Assembly (NCBI GenBank): GCA_017871115.1
Contig: JAFCIZ010000004.1
Location: 844,501-908,500 of the forward strand
DNA length: 64,000 nucleotides
Direction of reading: 5' to 3'
Source of the DNA: Cunninghamella blakesleeana
Taxonomy: Eukaryota; Mucoromycota; Mucoromycetes; Mucorales; Cunninghamellaceae
This document shows, piece by piece, positions 1 through 12,970 of this stretch. Made by a program: the position numbers and the translations under genes. Position 1 is the stretch's first letter. The number at the start of each line of letters is the position of its first letter. Below the pieces are notes generated by a model that worked only from the letters and a program-made list of their open reading frames with translations, made no database searches and was not told where the DNA came from.

Positions 1-86
1 ACAATGTCAACTTTGAAAAACAGTTATCACAGGAATCTTACTTTAATCGGCTAGTTGAAACTGTATCAGTCTTTTTCCGTGGTTAA
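1..86 (+). CDS. C-terminal tail of an unidentified upstream gene (partial)
   Basis: Frame 3 is open from the window edge to a TAA at 84-86 and reads about 27 residues ending in VETVSVFFRG. Composition is coding-like: codons are mixed, with few homopolymers, unlike the A/T-rich DNA that follows at once. No domain can be recognised from so short a piece. The other two forward frames hit stops within this stretch. It is most likely the last exon, or part of it, of a gene transcribed towards the PhoD-like gene. The call is uncertain because the upstream part is missing. Confidence 0.4.
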   Translation, partial: NVNFEKQLSQESYFNRLVETVSVFFRG

Positions 87-495
87 ATAATAATAATAAT
101 TACAACGATTACAGTATATATACTATATTGAATTCAATATACCTTAGTTATCAGTCTCTTGTTTTCTGTACCATCGAATTTTATTATTAGTTAAATATAT
201 ATATATATATATATATCCAAGTGTATTTATTACTTTATTTTTATGACATATGTAGCTATATCTTTTTTTTTTTTTTTTAATTTTACATTTTCATGAAATA
301 ATAAACTGCTAAACTCTGTATTTAATAAGAATGGAAAAAAAAAAATAGACTATTTTTAGTACCTTAAAAAAGTATACATTTTTAAAAATCAGCTGAACCT
401 TTTTTTTTTTTTTTCTACTTTCCTTTTATCCTTGAGTTTTTTTTTTTTTTTTTTTTTCTACTTCATTCTAATTTTTAAAGGAAAATATAAAAAAA
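87..495. other. Intergenic, upstream of the PhoD-like gene
   Basis: About 400 bases of A/T-rich DNA with a short TA repeat near 197-216 and several runs of T (around 400-460). It must hold the 3' flank of the partial upstream gene and the promoter of the gene starting at 496. No specific regulatory site was recognised. Confidence 0.6.
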
Positions 496-3313
496 ATGTT
501 TTCAGACAATAAAAATTCAGGTTTATCCTTTCCAGTACCCACCCATCCTCATTTACATAGTTTGAAAGCAAACTTTCAAAATTTATCACTTTCTGATCAT
601 TTACCTCATTACCACAAACTGTCAAATCATGGAAAAATAATAACTGGACCTTTATTACGTTATATCAATATTGATTATCAAAGGAATGTATATTGTGGAT
701 CTTGTTTAATAGTATCTACACATAAATACCCGCCAAAAATAGAAATGACGCTTCGACCTTCCTCTTCCTCTTCTTCGTCGACGCCTTCTTCAACTCACCA
801 TAAACGCCATTACTTTTTTAGGAATTCAAATACCTATTGTCTTAATGGAGAAGCCTTAGATACATATAATAATGAGTATACCTTTTGGCGATATGGATTT
901 GAATTACCTTTAACCAATGAAACACAAATCGTATCTTATACAAGTGAAGCATTTTTATCCATTGAAGGATTATCCACTCATAATAATACTACAGCTGACT
1001 ACCCTCAATTTGAATTTCATCTTCCTTCTTTGCATCAATCCATGCGTTTCATGTTTTATTCATGTAATGGATTTTCAGATATCCCCCAAGAAGTTAAAAA
1101 TAAATTTGGTGAAAAAGAAGCTCCTCTTTGGCAAGATGTATTGGATCGACATGAAGTAGTCCCCTTTCATGTGCTTTTAGGTGGTGGGGATCAATTGTAT
1201 CAAGATCGTTTAATGAAAGAAGATTTTATGAAACCTTGGAGAGATGAAAAAGATGCAACAAAAAGAATACAAATGAAATTATCAAACGATATGAAAGCTG
1301 GTTTTGAACAATTTTATTTTTGGAATTATGTGATTAATTTTGGGTAAAAAATAAAATAAAATAACAAAACGAAACGAAAATAGTATTCGTATGCACATAA
1401 TCACAATTTATACATAATTTTATAATTTATTTTATTAGGTTTAAAGATAATCCAGTAGTCGCTAAAGCATTTGCAACAATTCCATCAGTTAATATGTGGG
1501 ATGATCATGTAAGAATAAAAATAATAACGCTAATAAAAAAATGAACAAAAAATTAGAAACCAATGTATATTTATATATATATATATATATATTAAAGAAT
1601 TTTGTTTATATGATGTACCACTTCCTTTTATTTCTTTTTTTATTTTAAATATAGGATATTATAGATGGTTATGGATCATACAATTCGGCAACACAATCAT
1701 CAGATTGCTTTCAAGGTATATAAATATATATATATATATAAATGCTCATATTTAACCCAGAGACAAGTAATATTAACTATCTTTATTATTATAATTTATA
1801 TATTTGTATATATTAATAATATAGTATTATTTACCAATGCATGTCGATTTTATTATTTATACCAACAACATACAACAATGGCACTTGCAACGAAACATGG
1901 GATGATCAGGGGAACAAAAAGTAGCTGTCATCATATATATACGAATCTTGGACGTGATATTGCATTATTATCACTTGATGCTCGTGGTGAAAGAACAAAG
2001 CATGATGTTGTTCAAGCAAAGTCATATGATATAGTTTTTGAAGCCATTTATCGACAAACTCCTCCAAGTGTGAAACATCTTTTGGTTCTTACTGGTGTAA
2101 ATCTATAATAAGATATAATTAATATATAGTCTAATATAATAATATAGCATTGAAAATGAACCAATGGATTGAATGCTCTTTTATTTTTATTTTTATTATT
2201 CTAATCTATATTTTAGGTTCCGTTAGTGTATCCAAGATTAACTTTATTTGAAAAGGCAATGGAATCAGCTTCAGGTTTTAAACTTCATAATCTGGTGGGT
2301 AAAACAGGGGCATTAGGAGATATTATTGGTGGTCAATTAAATCAATGGGATGGTGACCCAGAATTATTAGATGATATGAATGATCGTAAGTTTTTATTTT
2401 TTATAAAAAAAATTATATATAAGGAACATTCAATTCTATATATAAATAAAAGAATATAAATATAAAAAAATAAAAACAAGTAATATGTAAATATTTGTTT
2501 GTTTTTATTTTGATTATTTTATATTTCCTTAGATTGGACTGCAGGGAATCATGAAGTGGAGCGACGGAAGTTTATTCAACGATTACAAACTTATGCTAAA
2601 GAAAAGTCTGTGCGGGTTTCCTTTTTGGGTGGTGATGTTCATTGTTGTGGAGCTGGTAGATTATATTCAAAAGATATGAAAACTCATGAAATGGCTGATC
2701 CTTATTTTATGGTACAAATTATTTCAAGTGCTATTGTTAATATGTAAGCTACATAATTAAAAGATATATATATAAGATTGAAATAAAACTAAAAAAACAC
2801 TACCTGTATATTATTTTACTAAAAAAATAATAATAAAAATTAGCCCACCCCCTCAAGCTTTGTTAACAATTTTAAATCAAAATTCGTCGTGCGTGACTTT
2901 TTCAGCAAACGTAGAGGAAAAAATGTACAATATATTTAAAAAATCACCAAATGGAAATAATGTAAGTAAATAAATTAAATAAAATATTAAATAATAATAA
3001 ATAATGAATAATAATAATAAAAAAATTTAATTTATATTCATTATTAATACTATTATTATTATATATTATTTATTTAGAGACAAAATAAAAAATTAATGGG
3101 ATGTAGGAATTATTGTGCAGGATATTTAAATGAAGAAAGTGGAAGTATTAGCTTTTGGATCCAAGCAGAAAAGGAAATTGGAGTAAAAGGAACAATGGGA
3201 TATCATTTAGAAGGTAATCGATTAATCAGTAAAGGATAACGACGTATTATTTTTTATTATTACTACTACTTTTAAAATAAAATTAAAGTAATAACAATAT
3301 CTAAATATCATTC

Positions 3314-3346
<33 letters not shown>

Positions 3347-3527
3347 GAACTTAGTGCCACGGTTAATCTTTGGATCTAGTGGAAAACGTCATTTACTCCC
3401 ATCACCTAATTTAACATGGAACAAACAAATAAGTTTACCACCTCCACTTCCACAAAGAAACAATCAACAGCAGTATACACAAGCAAATAGACCAGTACCT
3501 TGCCCGCCTCTACCACCTCGTTCTTAA
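496..3527 (+). CDS. PhoD-like metallophosphatase domain protein
   Basis: Nine exons: 496-1343, 1439-1508, 1655-1715, 1825-2096, 2217-2385, 2533-2743, 2844-2961, 3078-3213 and 3355-3527. All phases close, giving about 685 residues. The joined protein carries PhoD-type metal-binding motifs in order: GGGDQ (about 228-232), NMWDDHD across the exon 2/3 junction (about 303-309), LLSLDARGERT, DHWTAGNHE and LGGDVH (about 503-508). This is the fungal cytosolic PhoD-like family, usually annotated as a phosphatase or phosphodiesterase of unknown substrate. No signal peptide is seen, unlike secreted bacterial PhoD. The C-terminal exon is proline-rich, a likely disordered tail. Family assignment is strong; the substrate is unknown. 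Confidence 0.9.
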
Positions 3528-4413
3528 TAATATACCAACTATTATTCTTTTATTTCACTTTATATATGTTATCAATATCTGTAATTTATTACATATTATT
3601 ATTATTTTATCAGTATCATTAATTCAATTATTTAGTGTGATATAATGAGATCAAATTAATGTACGTATGTATCATTATTTATTTGTATGGTTATAAATGT
3701 ATTTTATTAAATAAAGCCTGTATATTATTTTATTAAAATAATATGTATCTACGTATTATAAATATGTAAAATAATAATGAAAAAAAAAAAAAGAAAACAC
3801 ATAAAAAATAGTAGATAAAAAAATTATTTTATTTAAAATTGACACTATTTCAATAACATTGCTTTTTCATGTTTTAGATACTTATTTTTTTCTTTGAATT
3901 ATATTATTTTACAAACTAAATTTTTTTTAATGCTTGTATAATTATATGATTCAAAACCCGATATCTTCGTTTACGTTAGCATAAAGTATATTAGTTAAAG
4001 TAATCAATATTCATTTTTATAATAAGGTAAATATATTTAAGATAAATTTTGGAATATAATTAAATTGAATACAAGATTATTCATTATAATTTTATGTGCT
4101 TATTTTAACAATTTGTTTTCCAATGCAAAATTGAAGGTAATTGTTGTTTTATTTTTATTTTTTGGAAATATATAATGGATAGTACATGTATATAAATTTA
4201 TTCCACACACAGTGTAAGTTTTCTTTATTTTTCTTTTTTTATCGTGATATTTATAATCACACAAAGATATATTAGAATAATTATGATAATAATAAAATGT
4301 TGCCAAATATTAAAGATATTGATTATTCTATACATTGCTGTTTTTGATGATGATGATAGTTTCATTATTATTATTTATATAAATACTTTAATCTTGTACC
4401 TATACTCCCTTTT
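3528..4413. other. Convergent intergenic region
   Basis: About 890 bases between the 3' ends of the PhoD-like gene and EMC10. It is A/T-rich with TTA and TAA repeats. Short open frames near 4100-4300 are low complexity and overlap the EMC10 3' flank. No gene or site is supported. Confidence 0.6.
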
Positions 4414-5553
4414 CTATTGTCTTCCTTGTTGTTGTTGTTGTCCTTGTTCGGGAGGAGGAGCAACTGTATTAGATAATAACATAAAACCTCCAGCTAATAT
4501 CAAGTACCAGTATTTTTGAAAGAATGTTTTTTCTTCCAATTCTTCTTCATTTTCGTCCCCTTCCTTATCTTCCCCTTGTTGCTTAACTGGTTTTGGTCCT
4601 GCCTTTTTATTCACATTAAATTGTCCAAATACAGGTCTAATATATAAAGCAGTAAAAAAAAAACAAAAATATATTAATTTTGTTAAATCTGACTAATGGC
4701 TTTTATTTATATGTTTCTACACGCATATATATATTTATTAAACTTACCTAGGTCCATCTACTACTTTTGCAACTTCTACATTACTTTCGAAAGCGTTTGT
4801 TAGAATAGTCTATAAGGAAAAATTAAACAATCATATTAAAACAATAAATCCATTGTATATTTACATGTATATAGTAGATTTATATTATTATATTTATATT
4901 TTTCTTATATATATATATGCAAAAGAAAACTTACTTCTTCTACTGGTTTACAGCCGCTACCTTCAGCATAATAATCAACATGATATACTTGTTGGTTATC
5001 ATCTAAATGAATTATAAAACGATCTTTAAAATCGCTTGCCAACAATCGACACTATTATAAAAAGAAAAAGAAAAAGAAAAAAGAAAAAAAAATTTACAAG
5101 TTGAGATATATATTCAAAAATTGTTATATATTTATTTTTCTTTATCAGGTGCATACAGATGGAATAGATTGAAGTGTTATTTGACCGGTTGCATCGTTTT
5201 TAATTTTGACTTGATATAAATCTAAAGTTAAAGTGCCTTCACCTTGCTCTACAGGTTCATATTTAGGTGAATGAGGTATACCAGTAATTTCTCCACGTTT
5301 TAAATAGTCTTTACCACGTTTATGATATACAGATAACTATCGTGTTGAAGAATTGGATAAGTATAATATAAATATAAAAAAAATAATTATATTAAATTTA
5401 ATAAACAAGGTAGGTATATTTACATATGAACATTTATGTGGGTATATTTCTTTTTCATTAATGATAACGATAGTAAAAACTTACAGTATTTTCTGCTTTA
5501 GATAATAAACAAAAGCAAAATAAAAACAGAGATATAAAAGTATAAGACACCAT
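4414..5553 (-). CDS. EMC10: ER membrane protein complex subunit 10
   Basis: Five exons on the minus strand: 5485-5553, 5157-5336, 4935-5051, 4748-4809 and 4414-4636. Together they encode about 216 residues. The order is an N-terminal hydrophobic signal peptide (first 19 or so residues), a lumenal beta-rich domain with the GEITGIPHSP and CRLLASDF segments, an acidic linker, and one C-terminal membrane span near KYWYLILAGGFMLL followed by a glutamine-rich tail. This matches EMC10, a lumenal/membrane subunit of the EMC, which inserts tail-anchored and multi-pass proteins in the ER. Length is normal for the family. The conserved FFQKYWYL stretch just before the span supports the call. Confidence 0.88.
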
Positions 5554-5896
5554 TATTATATTAAAAAAAAAAAATGGAGAAGAGAAGTGAAAAATTGGTC
5601 ACCAACGAAAATTTTTTTCGGCACTTAAAAATTAAAAGGGACTTATATTTTAGTTATTAGGATTTTATTTATTCTAATTTGGTACAATTTATTATTTAAA
5701 TAATAGATTTGATTATTATTATTATTTTTATATTGTTATGGTATAAAACAAAATGGCTATAGTATAAGCTTATTATGAAAAAAAAGGGGGTCTGTGTGAG
5801 GAAGAAAAATAAAATGATATGAATGAAAAAATAATGTAAAATAATAAAAAAAAGTTAGGATATCTATCATACATATAAATTAGAGAGAACCATTAT
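5554..5896. promoter_or_regulatory. Upstream region of EMC10
   Basis: About 340 bases between the EMC10 start and the 3' end of the Vip1-like gene; both genes are on the minus strand. It must contain the EMC10 promoter and the Vip1-like terminator. It holds TTA repeats and A runs; no specific site was recognised. Confidence 0.45.
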
Positions 5897-7300
5897 TTAA
5901 GCAGCAGCAACGGTAGGTTTTTCTTCGGTTTCAACAGCAGCAGGCTTTTGTTCAGTAGTAGCTTCAGTTGATTTTCCAGCAGCCTTTTCAGCCTTTTCTA
6001 ACTAAAAATTTTAATTAAAAAAAGAGAATCAGTAAATGACGAAATATATATATCTTATGATTTTATTTTATTTTTTTGAAGAAAAAAAAATTCCTCGTGA
6101 TGACAATCCTTTATATATATTAAAAAAAAACCCACTTACTTGAAGTTTCTTGGCTTCATAATGAACGGCAGCAATTTGACTGAAAGTTTGATTGGCAAGA
6201 TCATTTACTTTTTGAGCAGTAGGATTTTGGAGAGCAGCTTGAGCAGTACTAGTAGCGGTTTGGACAGTGTTTTGTACCTTTTCTTGGATCTTGAACTTTT
6301 GGTCGATTTCAAGAGCTTTATCCCAAATACGATACTTTTCGTCAAATTGCTTGACTATTTGTTTTTAAATATAATAAAAGAATTAATCACCCTATTTTAT
6401 ACAATACTTTTTTTTTTTTTCCTGTGATAATAATAATATTTAATTTTTTTAAAAAAAATAAAACTTTACCATTGTTTTGGAAATAGCTTAAATAACCAGT
6501 AAGACGAGATGTAACGTTGTATTTACTATCATATTCCAAACCTTTAGCAACAATTTGGTCTTGGAGTAAATAACCACTAGCAAGAATTTCGGCAGCAATA
6601 CGAGCCTTAGGTTTAGATTCTTGGGAAGTACCATTTTGTTCAGCTTCCTTTTCAGCTTCAACGGGGAAAGCGGATTCAAAGTAAGGAGCAACAGTGATAT
6701 GTTCGTTATCGATCAAAGCTATTCATTAATAAGAAAAATAAAAAAAATAGCAATCAATAAATAACTGAATAATACACGTATCCTTTTTTATTATCATGAC
6801 TATGATATATATATATATATATAATTTTTAATATAATAAATACTTACCAGAGCTAAGAAGAGAAGCGGTCTTTGCAGCAGATTCACGTTCGAATTGAATT
6901 AAAGCAACTTGGTGAGCTTCATCGTCATCTCTATTTAAAGTTTAACAAATATTATTATTTAAAATTTGTAACCATAGCAAATATTTATATATATGACTGT
7001 AATAATAGTAGTAGTAATAATAATAATAGAGTACTTACTTGACTAATTCAAATTCCTTAATCTTGCCACAGAATAAAAAGAATTCCTTGACTAAAATATT
7101 AATAATAATAATAAAAAGACAAATATTAGTATTTTGAAACGATAAACAAACATATATATATATATATATATATATGAAACTACAATACTCTTTTGTTTAA
7201 ATAACTTACCAGTTTTTTCAGAGGATTCAAGAGAAATATTCTTGACAATGATATAGTTGGGAGAAGGAGTTTCGGGAATAGCAATAGTGAAAGCAGGCAT
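5897..7300 (-). CDS. Vip1-like RRM-domain protein
   Basis: Six exons on the minus strand: 7210-7300, 7039-7090, 6848-6930, 6470-6718, 6140-6354 and 5897-6001, giving 264 residues. An RNA-recognition motif fills about residues 11-90. RNP2-like YIIVKNISLESS is near the N-terminus, followed by VKEFFLFCGKIKEFEL and HQVALIQFE. The second half is alanine- and glutamine-rich helix, with an Ala/Glu/Lys tail ending in AAA. This layout matches the fungal protein Vip1 family (S. pombe vip1 and relatives), RRM proteins whose function is poorly defined. The first intron splits the RRM. The upstream region holds several CATGTGA motifs (separate entry). Confidence 0.82.
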
Positions 7301-8153
7301 GTTTATAAATATGTTTCAGTTATAATATAAAAAAATAAAAGTAAAAGAAAAAAGAAAGAAAGAAAGAAAGAAAAAAAAACGAACCTTTTTATATAATAAG
7401 CTTCAATAAATTTTAAACCCTTGACTAATTTAAACTCAGGGTCATGTGAAATATTTTATTATTTTTATTTTTTTTGGATCATTTTGTAAGAAAGTCCTAT
7501 TCTTTCGTGTCTGTGCTTTTTTTTTTATTATTTTTTATAAAAAAGAGAGATAAAAAAAAACTATTACTACTACATGTGATTGATTAAATAAGTTAAAGCA
7601 TGTGAATTAATGCTAATCATTTTAATTTGAAAAGTAAAGAAAAAAATTTTTTTGTAATGCCAAGGTAAAAAAAAAAAGAAATTCATTTTCTACGAAACAA
7701 ACTATTTATTTATTTATATATATTTACGTCAGGTTATCATTAAAATTGATTTATTTATCCTCTTGACCGAAGTTATTCCCATAAATAAAAAAATAAAATA
7801 AAATAGTTACCATAGTTATAATTTTTGTTGGGATTATTTATTATTTTCATTTTTTGGATAATAAAACAGTATCAAAATGGTCATCAACGGGATTTTAAAA
7901 AGGATTGACATTTTGTTCCCAATTTGTTCTAATGTATCGTGTTTATTTTTGCCCTTTTTTTCACATGTCATTTTTTATAATTTTAAATATTTTTTATTTT
8001 ATTATTTTTTTAAAAAAATCATGCATGAAACAAAATATATATATATATATACTTATAAAAAGTATATTAAATAAGTTTTTATTGTTTTATATAATGATGA
8101 TGATAAATAAGTTTAACTTTAAAAATAGATACATATTATTTATGATTATTATT
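7301..8153. promoter_or_regulatory. Promoter side of the Vip1-like gene
   Basis: About 850 bases between the Vip1-like start and the SEC24 stop. It holds a GAAA repeat (around 7352-7372), many T/A runs and a TA repeat near 8038-8050. Four CATGTGA heptamers are visible (three on the plus strand, one on the minus). Two overlapping open frames at 7877-8195 are low complexity and were not taken as genes. Confidence 0.5.
7443..7605 (+). promoter_or_regulatory. Cluster of CATGTGA (E-box-like) motifs
   Basis: Three CATGTGA heptamers lie at 7443, 7573 and 7599. The first continues as CATGTGAAAT, identical to the yeast inositol/choline-responsive element consensus (UASINO/ICRE) bound by Ino2-Ino4. 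A fourth, on the opposite strand, is at 7961-7967. The cluster is 143-305 bases before the Vip1-like start. The motif match is seen directly; use in this organism is inference, and other bHLH factors recognise similar cores. Confidence 0.35.
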
Positions 8154-8806
8154 TCATGTATTCTTTTTCATTTCTTCCTGAATTTTACGATGTAATACAC
8201 ACATATAATCCACATAAGTTTGAACTTCAGCATTACGATCTTCTGCCATCCAAGTTGAAAAAATAAATTCAAGAGGATCTAAATCCTGTCGAATCACATG
8301 GAATTGTAAATAGCGTGCTCTATCTGATTGTAACTTTCTTGCTATTGAATGTACTTGGTGAGACAAATCGGTATCCAAACCAGGCAATAATGTCTAATAA
8401 TGAGAAAAAAAGTAAATAAATGAAAAAGATGATATTTAGTGATTAGTTCCATCATCATTTTTTTATTTTTTTATATTTTTTTCTGTTCAAATGGATAGTT
8501 ACCATTTTAGGATCAACTTGATCAATGCTCGATACATTAAATAAGTTTTGTAAAAAGGTTTCTGAAATATTTTTCCCCAACCATAAATAAAGGTCAGATC
8601 CCGTATCTATCATGTTTTTTAATATAAAATAATAATATTAATATAATTATATCATCGTTTTTGATTTTGTTAATTATTATCATCATTATTTACCTAACAA
8701 GTAAGCTCCGCTAGCATCAAGTCTATCGTAAGACGCTCTCATCATTGATGGAAGTTTAATATATCCATTTAATCCATGTTGACCACACTACATAAAATAA
8801 TAAATG

Positions 8807-8853
<47 letters not shown>

Positions 8854-11800
8854 GCGTAAAAAGCATTTTATATTATTATTATTATTAATATTATAATTAT
8901 ATACCATTATTATTTATTTTACACGTATTTATATATATATATATATATATTTACCTCTTTGTCCATGGTATGTAATGGGTATAATCTAGGATAAAGGGTC
9001 CATACAAGTTCTCTAACACTTAGTGTATTAAATAATCGAGTACCAGCGGATCGACAATCAACATTCATATCAGTACCAACTATATTATGTGAAAAAAATT
9101 CAGTAAATAAATAAATAAATCATTAATGTTAAATTTAATTATATATAACTATCCATCTTTTTTTTCAACCATAATTATTATTTTGTTTGTTATTACCACC
9201 ACGAAGAGCTTTGGATCGAATAGCACTATGCACATACACTGGTAATAATTTAAATGCTTCAGGTAAAATCAGTTGGCCAGGTGAAGTGGAAGATGCACAG
9301 TTTGTACGATATGCTGTCAAGATTTGAACACATTGTTCTGTCAATTTTTGATGAATTTCTTTTCTATTTTTATGTTGCAAATCAAATATAGCTAGAAGAT
9401 TGATTGGTTCAAAACAATGGTTTTAAAAATATATAAGTTGACTAAAAAATAAACTATTTATGCATATATATATATATATATATTACCTTTGCGAAGAATA
9501 ATACTAACTGTTGTCTCAATATCCCCATGTCTAAAAACATCAGCAATTTCTGAAGTAACTGTTAAATTCAAATTATGTACACGTACACGACGATGACCAT
9601 CTTTTGTTGTATAAAGTAATGCACATTGGAAAGTGGCTCCGCGATTAATATCAAGCTTACTATCGTGTTTTAAGACAGCTGCAATTGCTTTATCTTCATC
9701 AACAGTAGCCAATTCCATATCTGTATAAGTGGCCATATTACAATTTCCATAATGATCAACTACTTGTAAACCTATATTTTTTTTTAAAAAAAAAAAAATT
9801 ACATCAACTCATTGTGATAACATATCCTTCACCTTTTTTTTATTATTATTATTATTATTATTACTTACCATCTGAACAACGTATGCGTAATACACCATCA
9901 AATCCTATTTCGCGATGAACATCATGATCTAATTGGTGTTGAACGATAAGTGCGTCTGTTGTAAAATTGAAATTAGGGTAATAACGAACATCACCACCGG
10001 TTAATTCAGAAATAATACCAACAGTAGATACATCACAATATTGAGCAGGGAAAAACCATGTATTAACTCCAACAGCATTCTTGATACATTCTTTAGCTAA
10101 TTCCTTATATACATCATTTTGAGGTTGCATTAATGTTTTTTCTTTATCTGTATTATAAATATTCTTATCATCCCTTGATTTTAGTGCATCACTTCCAAAA
10201 TTAGGTAAACATGACTGAAATACAAAGAGTTGACCTCCAGATTGTTGAAGTGCTTGTAATCCCCCACGAATAGCTGAAGTAAATACTGATTCAGGGCATG
10301 GGCGCTCTTGAAACATTGTTGGTAAAGTATCTAAAAGTTCAATAATGATATCTCTATAAAAATAAAATCATTATTAAAAGGGTGATTATATATTGTAAAA
10401 AAATTATATTTCATTCCCCTTTTAAGAATAACAAAATAAAGTATATGATATTTTACTTACTTGGATTCTACAGTGTCTGCTAGAAAACCATCTTGAAGTG
10501 GTATAAAAACATCATCTATATCTGGCACTACTAACATTTGGGCTTGAGATAAGGAAGGCTATATACAAATAAAGGTTTATTTATTTATATATTTTTTTTT
10601 AAAAAAAAAATGACAAGTAAATAAATTATCCAACATCTTATTACTATTCCATTTATATATTATTCAATAATACTAATAATAAACTTACATGTAAGTTATA
10701 AAAATGAACACTTTTATCGTATGTTAAAATACCAATCTTGTTACTTGTAGGTAATTTTGGATGGTCCAAAGTAGTAGAGTATAATGCAATTTTTAAAGCT
10801 TCACAACATGCTTTTACCATCCCACTTTGAATAGATGAGGCTGAAACATCGATAGCAAATACATAAGATAATGGTGCTGGTTTACGTGTTGAATTGTAAT
10901 CCGGTGGTACTTGAAAATCAACTGATCCGTACCGTAATTCAGGTCGTTGTTCAATATCTATCCGTCTTCCAGACATATCTGTATTAGCAAAATACCACGA
11001 AGGAACTATACATATATAATCATTAAACAAAAGCAATAATAAAAATAATAATATTAATAAAATAATATTGAATTTACAAATATATATATAATTATCTATA
11101 TTCATTTAAATATACTCGTACCATCATTTGAGTGTGAACAAATACCACAAATAAACTTAGATCCACCTTGAACAAAATTACACCATGGGCTGACATAAGC
11201 ACGACAACGAGAACATCTGACAGGTCCTTCTTCACCATGATCTACTGTTTGAATAGCTACCTCGTCTGATCGACGTTTTGCGAGAGGTTGAACAATTAAC
11301 CCAATAGGTAACTTTGATATATCAGCCAATTCTTTAGTATATGGCATTTTATCAGTTGTAGAACGCATATATCTTGGATTACAATTACCTAATATATATA
11401 TAGCAAAATATATAATTAATATTAATTTTTTTTATCTATCATTTATTATATATATCACTTTCACTTTCACTTTCACTTTTGTTTAATTTTAATTTTAATC
11501 AAAACTAAACCAAATCAATCTTTTTTTCTTTCTATTTTTTAAAAAATAAAAATAAAATTACCTTGATCAAGACCAATGTAATCCGTAGTAGCCAAAGGCA
11601 CACGTTCTCTTTCCAAGGTTCCAAAAAATTGATTTTCAAAAGCATTTTGGTCTTGTTGACGTACTTGTACAGGTGCAGGCATTTGATCAGGATCAATTCT
11701 GGGTTTTGGTTGTTGTGGAGGGCGAAGTTCAGGAGGTATTTGTGATGGCTGTTGTTGTTGAACATTTGGTGGTGTCATTGTTTGAGAAGGATAAGGTGAT

Positions 11801-12970
11801 TGATTCACGTTAGGACGAATGCTACTCATCACTGGAGATTTTGAAAGTGGCGGTAATGATTGTTGAGGAGGATTTAAACCGTGTGGCCAAGGTGCATTTG
11901 AAGATGGTTGCTGTTGTTGTTGCGTTGATCCTGTCACTTCTGGATTAACTGCATAAACACGTTTAGAACGTCCTGGAGGTCCCTATAAAACAAATATAAA
12001 AATATATACGATGGTTATTTAGTGTTATATATTATAATATATATATATATACATATATATATAATTTAGAGTTTGTTTTTGCTCTTAAATGTATATACAT
12101 ATATAAACTTACTGTTTGAACTGGTCTACTAGGTTGTACTTGATTTTGCTGTAATGACATTGCTTGCATAGAAGAAGTTAAATTAGGAGAAGGAGTTCTT
12201 TGCTGTTGCTGCTGTTGTTGAGGAGAAGGAGAAAGGTGTTGTAAAGGTTGTCCCATGTTAGAAGGAGGTATCTGTTGTTGTTGTTGTTGTTGTTGTTGTT
12301 GTGGCAGTAGTTGTTGCTGCTGCTGCTGCTGCTGCTGTGGTTGTGGTTGTGGTTGTGGCTGTGGTCGTGGTTGTGGTTGTAGTTGCTGATAAGGTTGTAG
12401 TGGTATTGGGCCACCTTGTTGAGGTAATTGACCAGATGGCTGAGGTGAAAATTGTTGTTGCTGTTGACCATTTTGAGAAGGCTGATTCTGTCCCATAGGT
12501 TGAGGCGTCTTTTGGCGATTTATTTGTTGTTGATTATTTGTAAACACTGGTGGGGGTGTCGCCATCCGCTGTGCCATAGGAAGAGGACCTGTTTGTAAAA
12601 GTTGAGGTGGTGGTCTAAAAGATGCTTGCTGTTGCTGAGGGTGTTGCTGTTGAGGTGGTAAAGGTTGTTGAAAAGGTCGCATAGGCGAACTTTGCATTAC
12701 TAAAATAACAAATAAAAATAGAGAAAAATTATTAACAATATGAATAAAATTTATATCTATATCATTTGTACTATATTATTTTTTAATATTTATATAAAAT
12801 TTACCTTGACCTTGAGCATGTCCTTGATTCATCATTGGTGGAGGAGTGTTATTAGATCCAGGTACATTATTTATTGGTTGTTGTTGAAAAGGGGGACGCA
12901 TCTGTTGATTATTAAAAACTGGAGGACGATAATTTGGATCTCCCATAGGTGGACGATTTCCAGTTTGCAT
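8154..12970 (-). CDS. SEC24: COPII coat subunit Sec24
   Basis: Thirteen exons on the minus strand: 12805-12970, 12113-12699, 11562-11982, 11122-11388, 10689-11005, 10461-10558, 9869-10353, 9487-9771, 9197-9391, 8955-9079, 8694-8787, 8503-8606 and 8154-8393. They encode about 1127 residues. The first 390 or so are proline- and glutamine-rich and disordered. A Sec23/Sec24 zinc finger follows, with cysteines at about 450, 453, 472 and 475. Then come the vWA-like trunk (YVFAIDVSASS), beta-sandwich, helical domain and a C-terminal gelsolin-like domain (GSDLYLWLGKNIS). Sec24 selects cargo and pairs with Sec23 on ER exit sites. Length and domain order are normal. The glutamine repeats and a long T tract in one intron are noted separately. 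Confidence 0.95.
8807..8851. repeat. Run of 45 A (T on the sense strand) in a SEC24 intron
   Basis: A single homopolymer of 45 A on the plus strand lies inside the intron 8788-8954. On the SEC24 sense strand it is a T45 tract ending about 19 bases before the 3' splice site, where a polypyrimidine tract belongs. The length in the assembly may be inexact, because long homopolymers are error-prone. Confidence 0.85.
12272..12378. repeat. Glutamine/proline-coding trinucleotide repeat in SEC24
   Basis: Tandem TTG/CTG (CAA/CAG on the sense strand) and TGTGGT-type units encode a long glutamine run, a short break, another glutamine run and a PQPQ stretch in the disordered N-terminus of Sec24. The reading frame stays open on the opposite strand too (valine/alanine), which explains the long antisense shadow frames here. 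Confidence 0.85.

Noticed and set aside
7877..8195. Two overlapping plus-strand open frames of 65 and 96 codons
   Set aside because: They translate T/A-rich intergenic DNA into Phe/Ile/Tyr/Lys strings, overlap the SEC24 3' end and show no domain or conserved splice pattern.
12301..12498. Open frame coding long valine and alanine runs
   Set aside because: It is the antisense reading of the glutamine repeat in SEC24.
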